Below, piece by piece: positions 51,056 through 58,246 of a stretch of 64,000 nt of DNA. A model generated the notes under the pieces. It saw nothing but the letters and a program-made list of their open reading frames with translations. It was not told the origin of the DNA and searched no databases. Positions within the stretch are counted from its first letter, which is position 1. Every line of letters begins with the position of its first letter. Location of the stretch: positions 246,691 through 310,690 of the forward strand of contig NZ_CP076363.1 in NCBI RefSeq assembly GCF_018798885.1, given 5' to 3'. This DNA comes from Gemmobacter fulvus (GTDB lineage Bacteria > Pseudomonadota > Alphaproteobacteria > Rhodobacterales > Rhodobacteraceae). The position numbers and the translations under genes were made by a program.

Positions 51056-51916
51056 TCAACCTTCGAACTTCGGCAGGGCTTCCAGCTCTTCCTTGGTCAT
51101 CGGCACATAGACGCGGGTTTCATTGCCTTCGGTCTGGCGCAGGATGTCGACCGAGCCGATCGGCAGGGCCACCGGCTTTTCACCGATCCCGAGGAAACCG
51201 CCCACATCAATCACCGCTTCGGTCAGTTTGCCATCATCCGACAGCAGCAGCTTGGAGATTTCACCGATGCGGGCATCGCTGGAATCATAGACCGATGCGC
51301 CGGTCAGGTCTTCGCTGGTCAGGGTCATCGTGTCGAGCGCGGCAAAGCCGTCACGCTTCAGCGGCTCGCGCACCGGTGCTGCGGCCTCCGGCGTCGTGGC
51401 CGGGGCGGCTTCGGTTGTCGCGGTGTCTGCCGGAGCCGTTTCTGCCGGTGCTGCGGCGGGCGCGTCGGTCATGGCGCTGTCCCATTTGTATTCCGGGGCA
51501 CCTTCCAGAACGGCACGGCCTGCGTTCATCACCAGGAAATAGTCATTCGGCATGTCGGCGGTCGAGGCGTCGTTGACGAAGCGGATCGCTTGCATGTCGA
51601 CAGCAACCTGCCGCTCGCCCATGCCCAGAAACCCGCCAATATCGACCAGAACCGAGTCCACCGACCCATCACGTGCCAGGATCACATCATTCACTTCGCC
51701 GATATCCTGCCAGTCGGCCTGAACGCCTTCGGCATCGGTCAGCGTGCCTTCGGCTTCCAGCGCATAGAGGCGCTTGCCGATGAAGTCAGACGCCGAAATC
51801 AGAGTGGCATCCGCATCGGCGCGGAACGGCGACACGGCATCTTGCGCCATGGCGGCAGAGCCTGCACCCAGGGCAGCAGACATGATGACAGCGGTCGAAA
51901 GCAGAAGCTTTTTCAT
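51056..51916 (-). CDS. Exported PRC-barrel-domain protein with two barrels
   Basis: 286 residues from ATG 51916 (GGAG upstream). The Sec signal peptide (KKLLLSTAVIMSAALGAGSAAMA) is followed by two PRC-barrel domains, about 40-115 (IGEVNDVILARDGSVDSVLVDIGGFLGMG) and about 205-270 (IGEISKLLLSDDGKLTEAVIDVGGFLGIG), key repeat VDIGGFLGMG / VDVGGFLGIG, joined by an Ala/Pro/Thr-rich linker. Periplasmic location is predicted. It has a clear EcfG promoter, so it is a stress-induced envelope protein. Confidence 0.87.
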   Translation of the reverse strand: MKKLLLSTAVIMSAALGAGSAAMAQDAVSPFRADADATLISASDFIGKRLYALEAEGTLTDAEGVQADWQDIGEVNDVILARDGSVDSVLVDIGGFLGMGERQVAVDMQAIRFVNDASTADMPNDYFLVMNAGRAVLEGAPEYKWDSAMTDAPAAAPAETAPADTATTEAAPATTPEAAAPVREPLKRDGFAALDTMTLTSEDLTGASVYDSSDARIGEISKLLLSDDGKLTEAVIDVGGFLGIGEKPVALPIGSVDILRQTEGNETRVYVPMTKEELEALPKFEG

Positions 51917-51968
51917 AGGATTTCTCCGTATTTTCATTGATTTGAGCGCATATCGCACTTGCAGGGTC

Positions 51969-51993
51969 AACGCGCCGGCCGGAGAGGGGTTCC
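51969..51993 (-). promoter_or_regulatory. EcfG-type promoter for the PRC-barrel gene
   Basis: Minus strand GGAAC (51993-51989), 16 bp, CGTT (17 bp to GTT at 51971-51969). About 53 bp before the ATG. Confidence 0.82.
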
Positions 51994-52035
51994 ACAATCA
52001 AGTGGTTTTTTCCGACATAGGTTCCCCCGAAGGGG

Positions 52036-52626
52036 TCAGAGCCAGACGCTCAGCAAAGGGGCCAGCGCCGGGGGCAGGGGGGTGGAGCTGGTGCGGCGAT
52101 CCTCGGCGCCGGCCATGGCGGCGTGCAGCGCCTCGGGCAGGGCGGTTGCGGCCCGGCTTGCCGCACAGGCCGACAGGCGGATGTCGCCCATCGGGCGGGC
52201 GCTGCCCACATGCCGCGAAAATTCGCGCAAGGACGAGGCGGGAAGCGGTTGCGCACTGTCATCCTGCACAAAGACGATCCGGCCCGAGGGGGCCATCACC
52301 GGCAGAATGGCGCGTGCAAAGCGCAGGGCGGCCAGAAACCCGGCCTCCCATCCCGCGCTGCCATCCTGCGCGGTTGCCGGGATCATATGCGCCGCAAGCA
52401 TCAGCGGCCCGCCGCGCGCCATACGGGTGGCAAGGCGCGCAAGATCGGCGCGATGCGTGTCATGGGCATGCAGCAGCACCATCGGTTGCGCGCGCAGCGC
52501 CGACACCAACCGTGCATCGGCGGCGGCATGGTCCGGGCGGTGCAGCAACACACGCGGCAGGGCTGGGCCCATGGTCTGATGTGCGGAGCGACGGTGATAA
52601 ATGCGTGGGGATTGTGCGGTCTGCAT
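52036..52626 (-). CDS. Hypothetical protein, possibly a degenerate Rossmann-fold (SDR-like) protein
   Basis: 196 residues from ATG 52626 (AGGAGGAG upstream); the frame is open further upstream but without a ribosome binding site. Segments such as GGPLMLAAHMIPA and SGRIVFVQDDSAQP recall strands of short-chain dehydrogenases, but the glycine motif and the YxxxK are missing. No signal peptide. On the minus strand GGAAC (52705-52701) with GGTT 17 bp further is a weak EcfG-like promoter. Function unknown. Confidence 0.55.
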   Translation of the reverse strand: MQTAQSPRIYHRRSAHQTMGPALPRVLLHRPDHAAADARLVSALRAQPMVLLHAHDTHRADLARLATRMARGGPLMLAAHMIPATAQDGSAGWEAGFLAALRFARAILPVMAPSGRIVFVQDDSAQPLPASSLREFSRHVGSARPMGDIRLSACAASRAATALPEALHAAMAGAEDRRTSSTPLPPALAPLLSVWL

Positions 52627-52798
52627 CGGCGTCTCCTCCTGCCGGCGGGGCCAGATCTGGCCCGGATCAACAGCGATGAAACCCATGGCGCCGCACCTTG
52701 GTTCCCGCTGCGCGTGTGCGGTGGCTGATTTGAGCCAGTTCCCGCCGAACATGGCCCGGCCCTGCGGCGCGTGCATCGCCGCCATGCAGAAACGGTGC

Positions 52799-52823
52799 GG
52801 AACCCGTCGTATCGGGCTGCGTT
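52799..52823 (+). promoter_or_regulatory. EcfG-type promoter for the glgC-like gene
   Basis: GGAAC (52799-52803), 16 bp, CGTT (17 bp to GTT at 52821-52823), 77 bp before the start codon. Confidence 0.8.
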
Positions 52824-52900
52824 GGCTTGGTAACTGATGTCTGTCTGCGGTGTGCCAGAAGATGCGCCGCGCTGATCCACCGAACCGATGGGAGTTTGCC

Positions 52901-54121
52901 ATGCTCATTTCACTTCATCGTGCCCCGGCCGAACCGACCACTGTTGCCCTGGTGCTGGCAGGCGGTCAGGGCACGCGGCTGCATGAACTGACGGCGCGCG
53001 AGGCCAAGCCCGCCCTCTGGTTTGCCGGGCGGCGGCGGTTGGTCGATTTCACCATGGCCAATCTGCATCGCTCGGGGATCGGGCGGGTGATCGTGGCCAC
53101 GCAATCCCGGCCCGCCACGCTGTCGCGGCATCTGATGCAGCATTGGGCCAGCGTCTTTGCCGATGGCGGCTTCCGGCTGGCCGAAGGGCCTCTGGTGACG
53201 GGGCGGGCCGAGGGCTATCGCGGCACGGCCGAGGTGGCGCTGGCCAATCTGCCCGCGATCGAGGCGGCAGGCGCGACCGAAGTGCTGATCGTGGCGGGTG
53301 ATCTTGTGCAGGACATGGATTATCAGCCGCTGATTGCCGCGCATCGCGCTTCGGCTGCGGGCGTGACTATTCTGGCCCATTCTGGCGCGAACGCGGCTGG
53401 AACGCGCATCGAGGCCGGCGAGAACGGGTTGGTGCTTGCCCTTGGCCAATCCGCAGCCCAGCCGGGGCAGGGGCCTGTGTCGAGCGGTGTCTATGTGTTC
53501 GACACCCGCTGGCTCGCCGATGCGCTGCGTCAGGACGCGCAGGATCCGGCCAGTGTCCATGACATTGAGCGCAGCATCCTGCCCCGCGCGGTGGCCGAGG
53601 CGGCGGCGCAGGTCTGGCAGGGCGATATGGCAGAGCCACCCTATTGGCGCGACATCGACACGCTGGATGCCTATCGTCTGGCGCAGCTGGATTTCATGTC
53701 CAATCCGCCCTGCCGCCTGCCTGCACTGCCGGGGGCCTTTCACCCTGCCGCCATGACGGAAAGCAGCGATCTGCTGCAATTCGGGCTGCGCCTTGTGTCG
53801 GGTGGCATCGAATTGCGCGCGCCGCGCTGGCAGGCCGACAAGCCGTCACGGTGGGCGATGCTGGATGGCAGCGTGGTGCTGCCCGGTGGCCGCATCGCGC
53901 CGGGGGTGCGGCTGACGCAGGCCATCGTGGGCGCGGGCACGGTGGTGCCCGAGGGTCTGGTGGTGGGCGAAGACCCTGACGAAGATGCCCGCTGGTTCCG
54001 CCGCACCGACCAGGGCACGGTTCTGGTGACCACACAGATGCTGGCCCGCCGCGCGGCGGATCGGCCGCGCCCGGTTTCGGGCATCGTGCGTGCTTTGACG
54101 CAGCGGCGCGCTGCACTGTAA
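52901..54121 (+). CDS. GlgC-like nucleotidyltransferase (glucose-1-phosphate adenylyltransferase family)
   Basis: 406 residues from ATG 52901 (GGAG 6 bases upstream). The nucleotide loop LVLAGGQGTRLHELTAREAKPAL (about 18-40) and FTMANLHRSGIGRVIVATQ match ADP-glucose pyrophosphorylase. VSSGVYVFDTRWL and the C-terminal VVLPGGRIAPGVRL...GEDPDEDARWF also fit. It is divergent in the middle and has no glycogen genes beside it. The EcfG promoter suggests stress-linked synthesis of an NDP-sugar, perhaps for an osmolyte or storage glucan. True GlgC substrate specificity is not certain. Confidence 0.78.
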   Translation: MLISLHRAPAEPTTVALVLAGGQGTRLHELTAREAKPALWFAGRRRLVDFTMANLHRSGIGRVIVATQSRPATLSRHLMQHWASVFADGGFRLAEGPLVTGRAEGYRGTAEVALANLPAIEAAGATEVLIVAGDLVQDMDYQPLIAAHRASAAGVTILAHSGANAAGTRIEAGENGLVLALGQSAAQPGQGPVSSGVYVFDTRWLADALRQDAQDPASVHDIERSILPRAVAEAAAQVWQGDMAEPPYWRDIDTLDAYRLAQLDFMSNPPCRLPALPGAFHPAAMTESSDLLQFGLRLVSGGIELRAPRWQADKPSRWAMLDGSVVLPGGRIAPGVRLTQAIVGAGTVVPEGLVVGEDPDEDARWFRRTDQGTVLVTTQMLARRAADRPRPVSGIVRALTQRRAAL

Positions 54122-54191
54122 GGTGCAGTTGCGCGGGACTTGCGGCGTCTGAACGGGTGCCCCGGCCCGCATGTTTCTGGAGTATTTCTGA

Positions 54192-55160
54192 ATGCAATTG
54201 CCCCCCTGTCCGGTCTGCGGTCAGCCCATCCACCCGCATACACTTGTCTGCCCCTGTGGCACCGAACTGGTCTATCTGCCTGAACAGGGCATTTTCGTCA
54301 CCGAGGCGCGGCATTGTGGCAACCGCGCGCAGATCGGCTGCAACTGGCAGGCGGCGGATGGGCCGCTGTGCCTGTCCTGTGCGATGACGGAAACTGTGCC
54401 GGATCTGGTGATCCTTGAAAACCAGACGCTCTGGGCCGAAACCGAACGGGCCAAGCGGCTGGCGTTGCACGGCTTTCTGCGGCTGGGCTGGTTTACCGCC
54501 GCCGATACCGGGGCGCGGCCCCGCTTTCATCTGCTGGCCGAACAAACCTCGATGCAGGGTGCGGTGCGGGTGATTATGGCCCATGCCGATGGTGAAGTGA
54601 CCCTGAATGTGGCCGAGGCCGATCCGGCGCTACGTGCCGCCCGCGCCAAGGATATGGACGAGGATTTTCGGTCCATGGTTGGGCATGTGCGGCACGAAAT
54701 GGGGCATTTCGTGTTCTGGCGCCTGTCGCAGAACGGCGCGTTTCTGGGGGCTTTCCGATCCCTGTTCGGGGATGAGCGCGCCGACTATGCGGCAGCGCTG
54801 GAAGCGCATCACGCCAACCCGCACCCGGCAGGGCCGGACCATATCAGCAGCTATGCCACCGCGCATCCACATGAGGATTGGGCCGAAACCTTTGCCCATC
54901 TGATGCACCTTCTGGATCTGGCAGACAGTTTCGAGGCGGCGGGGTTGAGCCTTGACGCCCATCCCGGCGGCACGCCCGCCTATCAGATTGCCGATACCGA
55001 GGCGCTGATCCTGCGGGCGGGGGATATCGTGATCGCGCTGAACCACCTCAATCTCAGCATGGGCCTGCCGGTGCCCTATCCCTTTGTGTTGGGGCCTGGC
55101 GTGCGGCGCAAGATGGCGCTGGTCCACGCCTGGATGACGGGGCGCGGCAGCTATCAGTGA
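54192..55160 (+). CDS. Putative zinc-binding metallopeptidase with zinc-ribbon (DUF2248 / Peptidase_Mx type)
   Basis: 322 residues. The N-terminal zinc ribbon has CPVCGQPI and CPCG (about 6-23), then C-x15-C-like HCGNRAQIGCNW and LCLSCAM (about 41-66). The catalytic domain contains VRHEMGHFVFW (HExxH-type, about 165-175) and a downstream Glu/His region AHPHEDWAETFAHLMHLLD. It matches a proteobacterial cytoplasmic metallopeptidase family of unknown substrate. GGAG lies 9 bases before the ATG. Its stop codon abuts the stop of the convergent kinase gene. Confidence 0.85.
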   Translation: MQLPPCPVCGQPIHPHTLVCPCGTELVYLPEQGIFVTEARHCGNRAQIGCNWQAADGPLCLSCAMTETVPDLVILENQTLWAETERAKRLALHGFLRLGWFTAADTGARPRFHLLAEQTSMQGAVRVIMAHADGEVTLNVAEADPALRAARAKDMDEDFRSMVGHVRHEMGHFVFWRLSQNGAFLGAFRSLFGDERADYAAALEAHHANPHPAGPDHISSYATAHPHEDWAETFAHLMHLLDLADSFEAAGLSLDAHPGGTPAYQIADTEALILRAGDIVIALNHLNLSMGLPVPYPFVLGPGVRRKMALVHAWMTGRGSYQ

Positions 55161-56171
55161 TCAGGACAGGCGCGGGAAGTGCAGCAGCGCCCGGGTGCCA
55201 CCCGCGCCCGGGCGGTTTTCCATGCTCAGCTGCCCGCCGATCTGCAAGGCGAATTGCCGGGCAATGCGCAAGCCGAGGCTGGGGCTTTGATCCAGATCGA
55301 AACTCTCGGGCAGGCCGGTGCCGGAATCGCTGATCTCCACCACCGCTTCGTTGGGGCTGACCGGGGCGCAGCGCACCGTCAGCGCCAGATGATCGTCGAG
55401 GCCGCGTCCATGTTCCAGCGCATTGGCCACCAGTTCGGTGCAGACCAGCGCCAGCGGCACCGATTGTTCGGGGCTGACCCGCAGCTCGTGCAGATCCAGC
55501 GTCAGGGTTACATGGTCGCACTGGCCCGAGGCCTCGACCACATCCGGCACCATTTCGGTCAGAAAGCTCGCCAGATCCACCTCTTGCCGGTTGGGGTCAT
55601 GCAGGCGCCGCTGCACCTTGCCCACGATGTCCAGCCGTGCTGACGCCGCATCCAGCGCCGCCTTTGCCGCCGGATCGGTGACATTACGCCGCTGCAGCTT
55701 GAGCAGCGAGGCCATGACCTGCAGGTTATTGGAAACCCGGTGCTGAAGCTCGTGGAACATCAGCGCATTGGTCTGGGCCAGCCCCGCCGCCCGATCCGCC
55801 TCGCGCCGCATCCGCAGCAGGGCACGGCGCATGATCTCGATCAGCAGCAGATCGGTGGTGACGACAAAGACATAAAACGCCAGTGCCACCGCAGTTCCGG
55901 CGGTCAGCGCAAAGGAATTGGCCGGGGCGATGAAGAAATACCATGCCGCAAACCCGCAGAGGATGGCGGAAGCCGTGCCTGCCCTTGTGCCGCAGATGAA
56001 CCCTGTCAGGATCACGGCGGGGAAAAAGGTCAGATAGGGAAATCCGGCGGGCAACCAGGGATCGACCAGAAAGCGCAGCGCCAGTGCGATGAAAAACGAG
56101 CCCAGCGTGAATCCGACCACAAAGGGGCGGGAGCGTGTGGTCAGGCTCCAGGCGCTCAGTCTGTCGAGCAT
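55161..56171 (-). CDS. Sensor histidine kinase, DUF4118 membrane domain plus HisKA_2
   Basis: 336 residues. Three to four membrane helices at about 15-115 form a KdpD-like DUF4118 sensor (PYLTFFPAVILTGFICGTRAG is characteristic). A coiled linker leads to the HisKA_2 site FHELQHRVSNNLQVMASLL (His144), and an ATPase domain has CTELVANALEHG and SPSLGLRIARQFALQIGG. It is of the same class as PhyR-specific kinases and lies in the stress island, so it may feed PhyR. The small-RNA-like unit lies upstream on the same strand, ending in a terminator about 105 bp before this gene. Confidence 0.88.
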   Translation of the reverse strand: MLDRLSAWSLTTRSRPFVVGFTLGSFFIALALRFLVDPWLPAGFPYLTFFPAVILTGFICGTRAGTASAILCGFAAWYFFIAPANSFALTAGTAVALAFYVFVVTTDLLLIEIMRRALLRMRREADRAAGLAQTNALMFHELQHRVSNNLQVMASLLKLQRRNVTDPAAKAALDAASARLDIVGKVQRRLHDPNRQEVDLASFLTEMVPDVVEASGQCDHVTLTLDLHELRVSPEQSVPLALVCTELVANALEHGRGLDDHLALTVRCAPVSPNEAVVEISDSGTGLPESFDLDQSPSLGLRIARQFALQIGGQLSMENRPGAGGTRALLHFPRLS

Positions 56172-56274
56172 GAAAATCCTCGGGGAAACACGCAGGTCAA
56201 TCTTGCCGCGTCATGGGGGATATTTTGGGCAGACTGGCGTGTTTCATCGCGCACGGAAAGGGGAATTTTGCGCA

Positions 56275-56391
56275 GAAAAATGGCCCCGCAAATCAGCGGG
56301 GCCAAGGCAGACAGGGAGGGAAAACGAGAGGCAGTTGCGCGGCATCGGTGTCTTTCACGAAGGGCGTGGCAGAAACAATGCCGCGTCTCGG
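56275..56391 (-). ncRNA. Candidate EcfG-dependent small RNA
   Basis: Minus-strand unit of about 115 nt in the 357-bp gap 56172-56528. An EcfG-type promoter (56422-56398) would start transcription near 56390, and a terminator hairpin (TGGCCCCGC / GCGGGGCCA, 56304-56281) is followed by TTTTT. In between, CGCGGCAT / ATGCCGCG (56385-56378 with 56345-56338) closes a 5' hairpin, and a single-stranded C/U-rich stretch (TTTTCCCTCCCTGTCTGCC, about 56324-56306) could pair with Shine-Dalgarno sequences. No short reading frame with a ribosome binding site was seen. EcfG-driven sRNAs are known in other alphaproteobacteria. An attenuated leader of the kinase gene is the alternative. Confidence 0.55.
56276..56304 (-). 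terminator. Intrinsic terminator of the candidate sRNA
   Basis: Perfect 9-bp stem TGGCCCCGC / GCGGGGCCA, 6-base loop, with five T following on the minus strand. It lies between the EcfG promoter and the kinase gene, not after any protein gene on that strand. Confidence 0.82.
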
Positions 56392-56397
56392 GGGGAT

Positions 56398-56422
56398 AAC
56401 GCCGCAAGGGCCACCGGGTTCC
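56398..56422 (-). promoter_or_regulatory. EcfG-type promoter for the candidate sRNA
   Basis: Minus strand GGAAC (56422-56418), 16 bp, CGTT (17 bp to GTT at 56400-56398). Confidence 0.7.
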
Positions 56423-56528
56423 CGCAGCTTTGCATTTTTATGCGCGGGCGCGTGGTCATGGGACAGGGGATTGACCTGCGGCCCGGAACCATGCTGCGAT
56501 CCCTCGGTGTGCCGCAGCAGGAGCCCGC

Positions 56529-57260
56529 ATGATCCGCAGTCGCCCAGAGGATTGGTATCGCCTTCGCCCGTTGTCGGACGGCGTGACCTGGATCGACGAG
56601 CCGCATATCCGGGAGTTCTATCGCTGCAACATCTGGCATGTGCGCGGGCGCGACCGGGATATGCTGGTCGACAGCGGCATGGGGGTGGTCAGCCTGCGGC
56701 AATGGGTGCCACGGGTTTCGGAACGCCCGCTGGATGCAGTGGCAAGCCATACGCATTTCGACCATATCGGCTGCCATCACGAATTTTCCTGCCGCCTGTG
56801 CCACGCGGCTGAGGCGGCCATTCTGGCAGATCCGACGCGCGCGGCGACTTTCGCGGACAAATATGCCACCGATGATATTTTCACCCGTTTGCCGCCAGAG
56901 CCCTATGAATCGGCCCGTTACGAAGTGAAATCCGCCCCTGCCACACGGATCTTGCAGGATGGCGACGCGATTGATCTGGGCGACCGGCATTTCGAGGTGA
57001 TCCACACCCCCGGCCATTCGCCCGGCGGCATCGCGCTGTGGGAGCGCGCCAGCGGCATCCTGTTTTCGGGCGATATCGTCTATGACGGCCCGCTGATTGA
57101 AGGCAGCACCCCCGAAGAGGACCGCCAGTATGTCGACAGCATGAAGCGCCTCTATGATCTGCCGGTGCGGGTGGTGCATGGCGGGCATTTTCCCAGCTAT
57201 GATGGCGCAAGGCACCGGCAGATCATCGGCACCTGGCTGGCAGCAAAGGACACTGCATGA
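56529..57260 (+). CDS. MBL-fold metallo-hydrolase
   Basis: 243-residue metallo-beta-lactamase-fold protein. Metal motif SHTHFDHIGCHHEF (HxHxDH, about 73-84), HTPGHSPGGIAL (His about 161), FSGDIVYDG (bridging Asp) and VVHGGHFPSY (last His). Such hydrolases include glyoxalase II-like and lactonase enzymes; the substrate is not evident. It overlaps the ureohydrolase gene in ATGA, so both act in one operon, possibly on guanidino compounds or derived lactams/thioesters. Confidence 0.87.
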   Translation: MIRSRPEDWYRLRPLSDGVTWIDEPHIREFYRCNIWHVRGRDRDMLVDSGMGVVSLRQWVPRVSERPLDAVASHTHFDHIGCHHEFSCRLCHAAEAAILADPTRAATFADKYATDDIFTRLPPEPYESARYEVKSAPATRILQDGDAIDLGDRHFEVIHTPGHSPGGIALWERASGILFSGDIVYDGPLIEGSTPEEDRQYVDSMKRLYDLPVRVVHGGHFPSYDGARHRQIIGTWLAAKDTA

Positions 57261-58213
57261 CCCCCCGTTTCAATCAGCCGCTGGGCGGCAATGACATGCC
57301 GCGCTTTGGCGGCCCGGCGACGATGATGCGCCTGCCTGCGCAGGAAACGGCGGCGGGGCTGGATGCCTGTTTCGTGGGGATCCCGATGGATATCGGCACC
57401 TCCAACCGATCCGGCACCCGGCTTGGCCCCCGGCAGATCCGTGACGAAAGCCGGATGCTGCGCCCGTTCAACATGGCCACCGGCGCGGCCCCGTTCGAGC
57501 ATCTGCAAGTGGCCGATATCGGTGATGTGCCGATCAACACCTTCGATCTGAAAAAATCGGTCGACATCATCACCGAGCATTATCGCAGCATCCTCGCGCA
57601 TGGGGCGATTCCGCTGACACTCGGCGGTGATCACACGCTGACATGGCCGATCCTGCGCGCGATCAAGGAACGCCACGGCCCGGTAGCGCTGATCCATGTC
57701 GATGCCCATGCCGATATCAATGACACGATGTTCGGCGAAAAGGTGGCGCATGGCTGTCCGTTCCGCCGGGCGTGGGAGGATGGCTGCCTGATCAATGACA
57801 AGGTGTTCCAGATCGGGCTGCGCGGCACCGGCTATTCGCCCGCAGATTTCGACTGGGGCCGCGAAAAGGGCTGGACCGTGGTGCAGGCCGAGGCCTGCTG
57901 GTGGAAATCGCTGACACCGCTGATGGCCGAGATCCGCGCGAAGATCGGCGATGCGCCGGTCTATCTGACCTATGACATCGACAGCCTTGATCCCGCCTTC
58001 GCCCCCGGCACCGGCACGGTGGAGGTGGGCGGGCTGACCACCTGGCAGGCGCTGGAGATCGTGCGGGGCTGCGCCGGGCTGAACCTTGTTGGCGGTGATC
58101 TGGTCGAGGTGTCGCCGCCCTATGATCCGTCGGGCAATACGGCGCTGATCGGGGCCAATCTGCTGTATGAAATGCTCTGTGTCCTGCCGGGCGTGCCGCA
58201 GGGCGCAGGCTGA
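57257..58213 (+). CDS. Agmatinase/guanidinobutyrase-family ureohydrolase
   Basis: 318-residue binuclear manganese enzyme that splits a guanidino group to urea and an amine. All metal motifs are present: GGDHTLTW (about 123-130), HVDAHADIND (about 147-156) and TYDIDSLDPAFAPGTGT (about 237-253). Length and the N-terminal FGGPATMMRLP fit agmatinase/guanidinobutyrase rather than arginase. The neighbouring GabD-like gene, acting on succinate semialdehyde, favours 4-guanidinobutyrate as substrate, giving GABA; agmatine is the alternative. Confidence 0.88.
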   Translation: MTPRFNQPLGGNDMPRFGGPATMMRLPAQETAAGLDACFVGIPMDIGTSNRSGTRLGPRQIRDESRMLRPFNMATGAAPFEHLQVADIGDVPINTFDLKKSVDIITEHYRSILAHGAIPLTLGGDHTLTWPILRAIKERHGPVALIHVDAHADINDTMFGEKVAHGCPFRRAWEDGCLINDKVFQIGLRGTGYSPADFDWGREKGWTVVQAEACWWKSLTPLMAEIRAKIGDAPVYLTYDIDSLDPAFAPGTGTVEVGGLTTWQALEIVRGCAGLNLVGGDLVEVSPPYDPSGNTALIGANLLYEMLCVLPGVPQGAG

Positions 58214-58214
58214 A

Positions 58215-58240
58215 CGGGGCGCGACCGCAGCCGCGCCCCG
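58215..58240. terminator. Hairpin between convergent ureohydrolase and gabD genes
   Basis: Perfect 9-bp stem CGGGGCGCG / CGCGCCCCG with an 8-base loop. There is no T run on either strand, so termination is possible but weak. Confidence 0.45.
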
Positions 58241-58246
58241 CCGGGG

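Noticed and set aside
56484..56508. GGAAC on the plus strand before the MBL hydrolase gene
   Set aside because: The expected -10 reads GTG instead of GTT; too weak to call without data.
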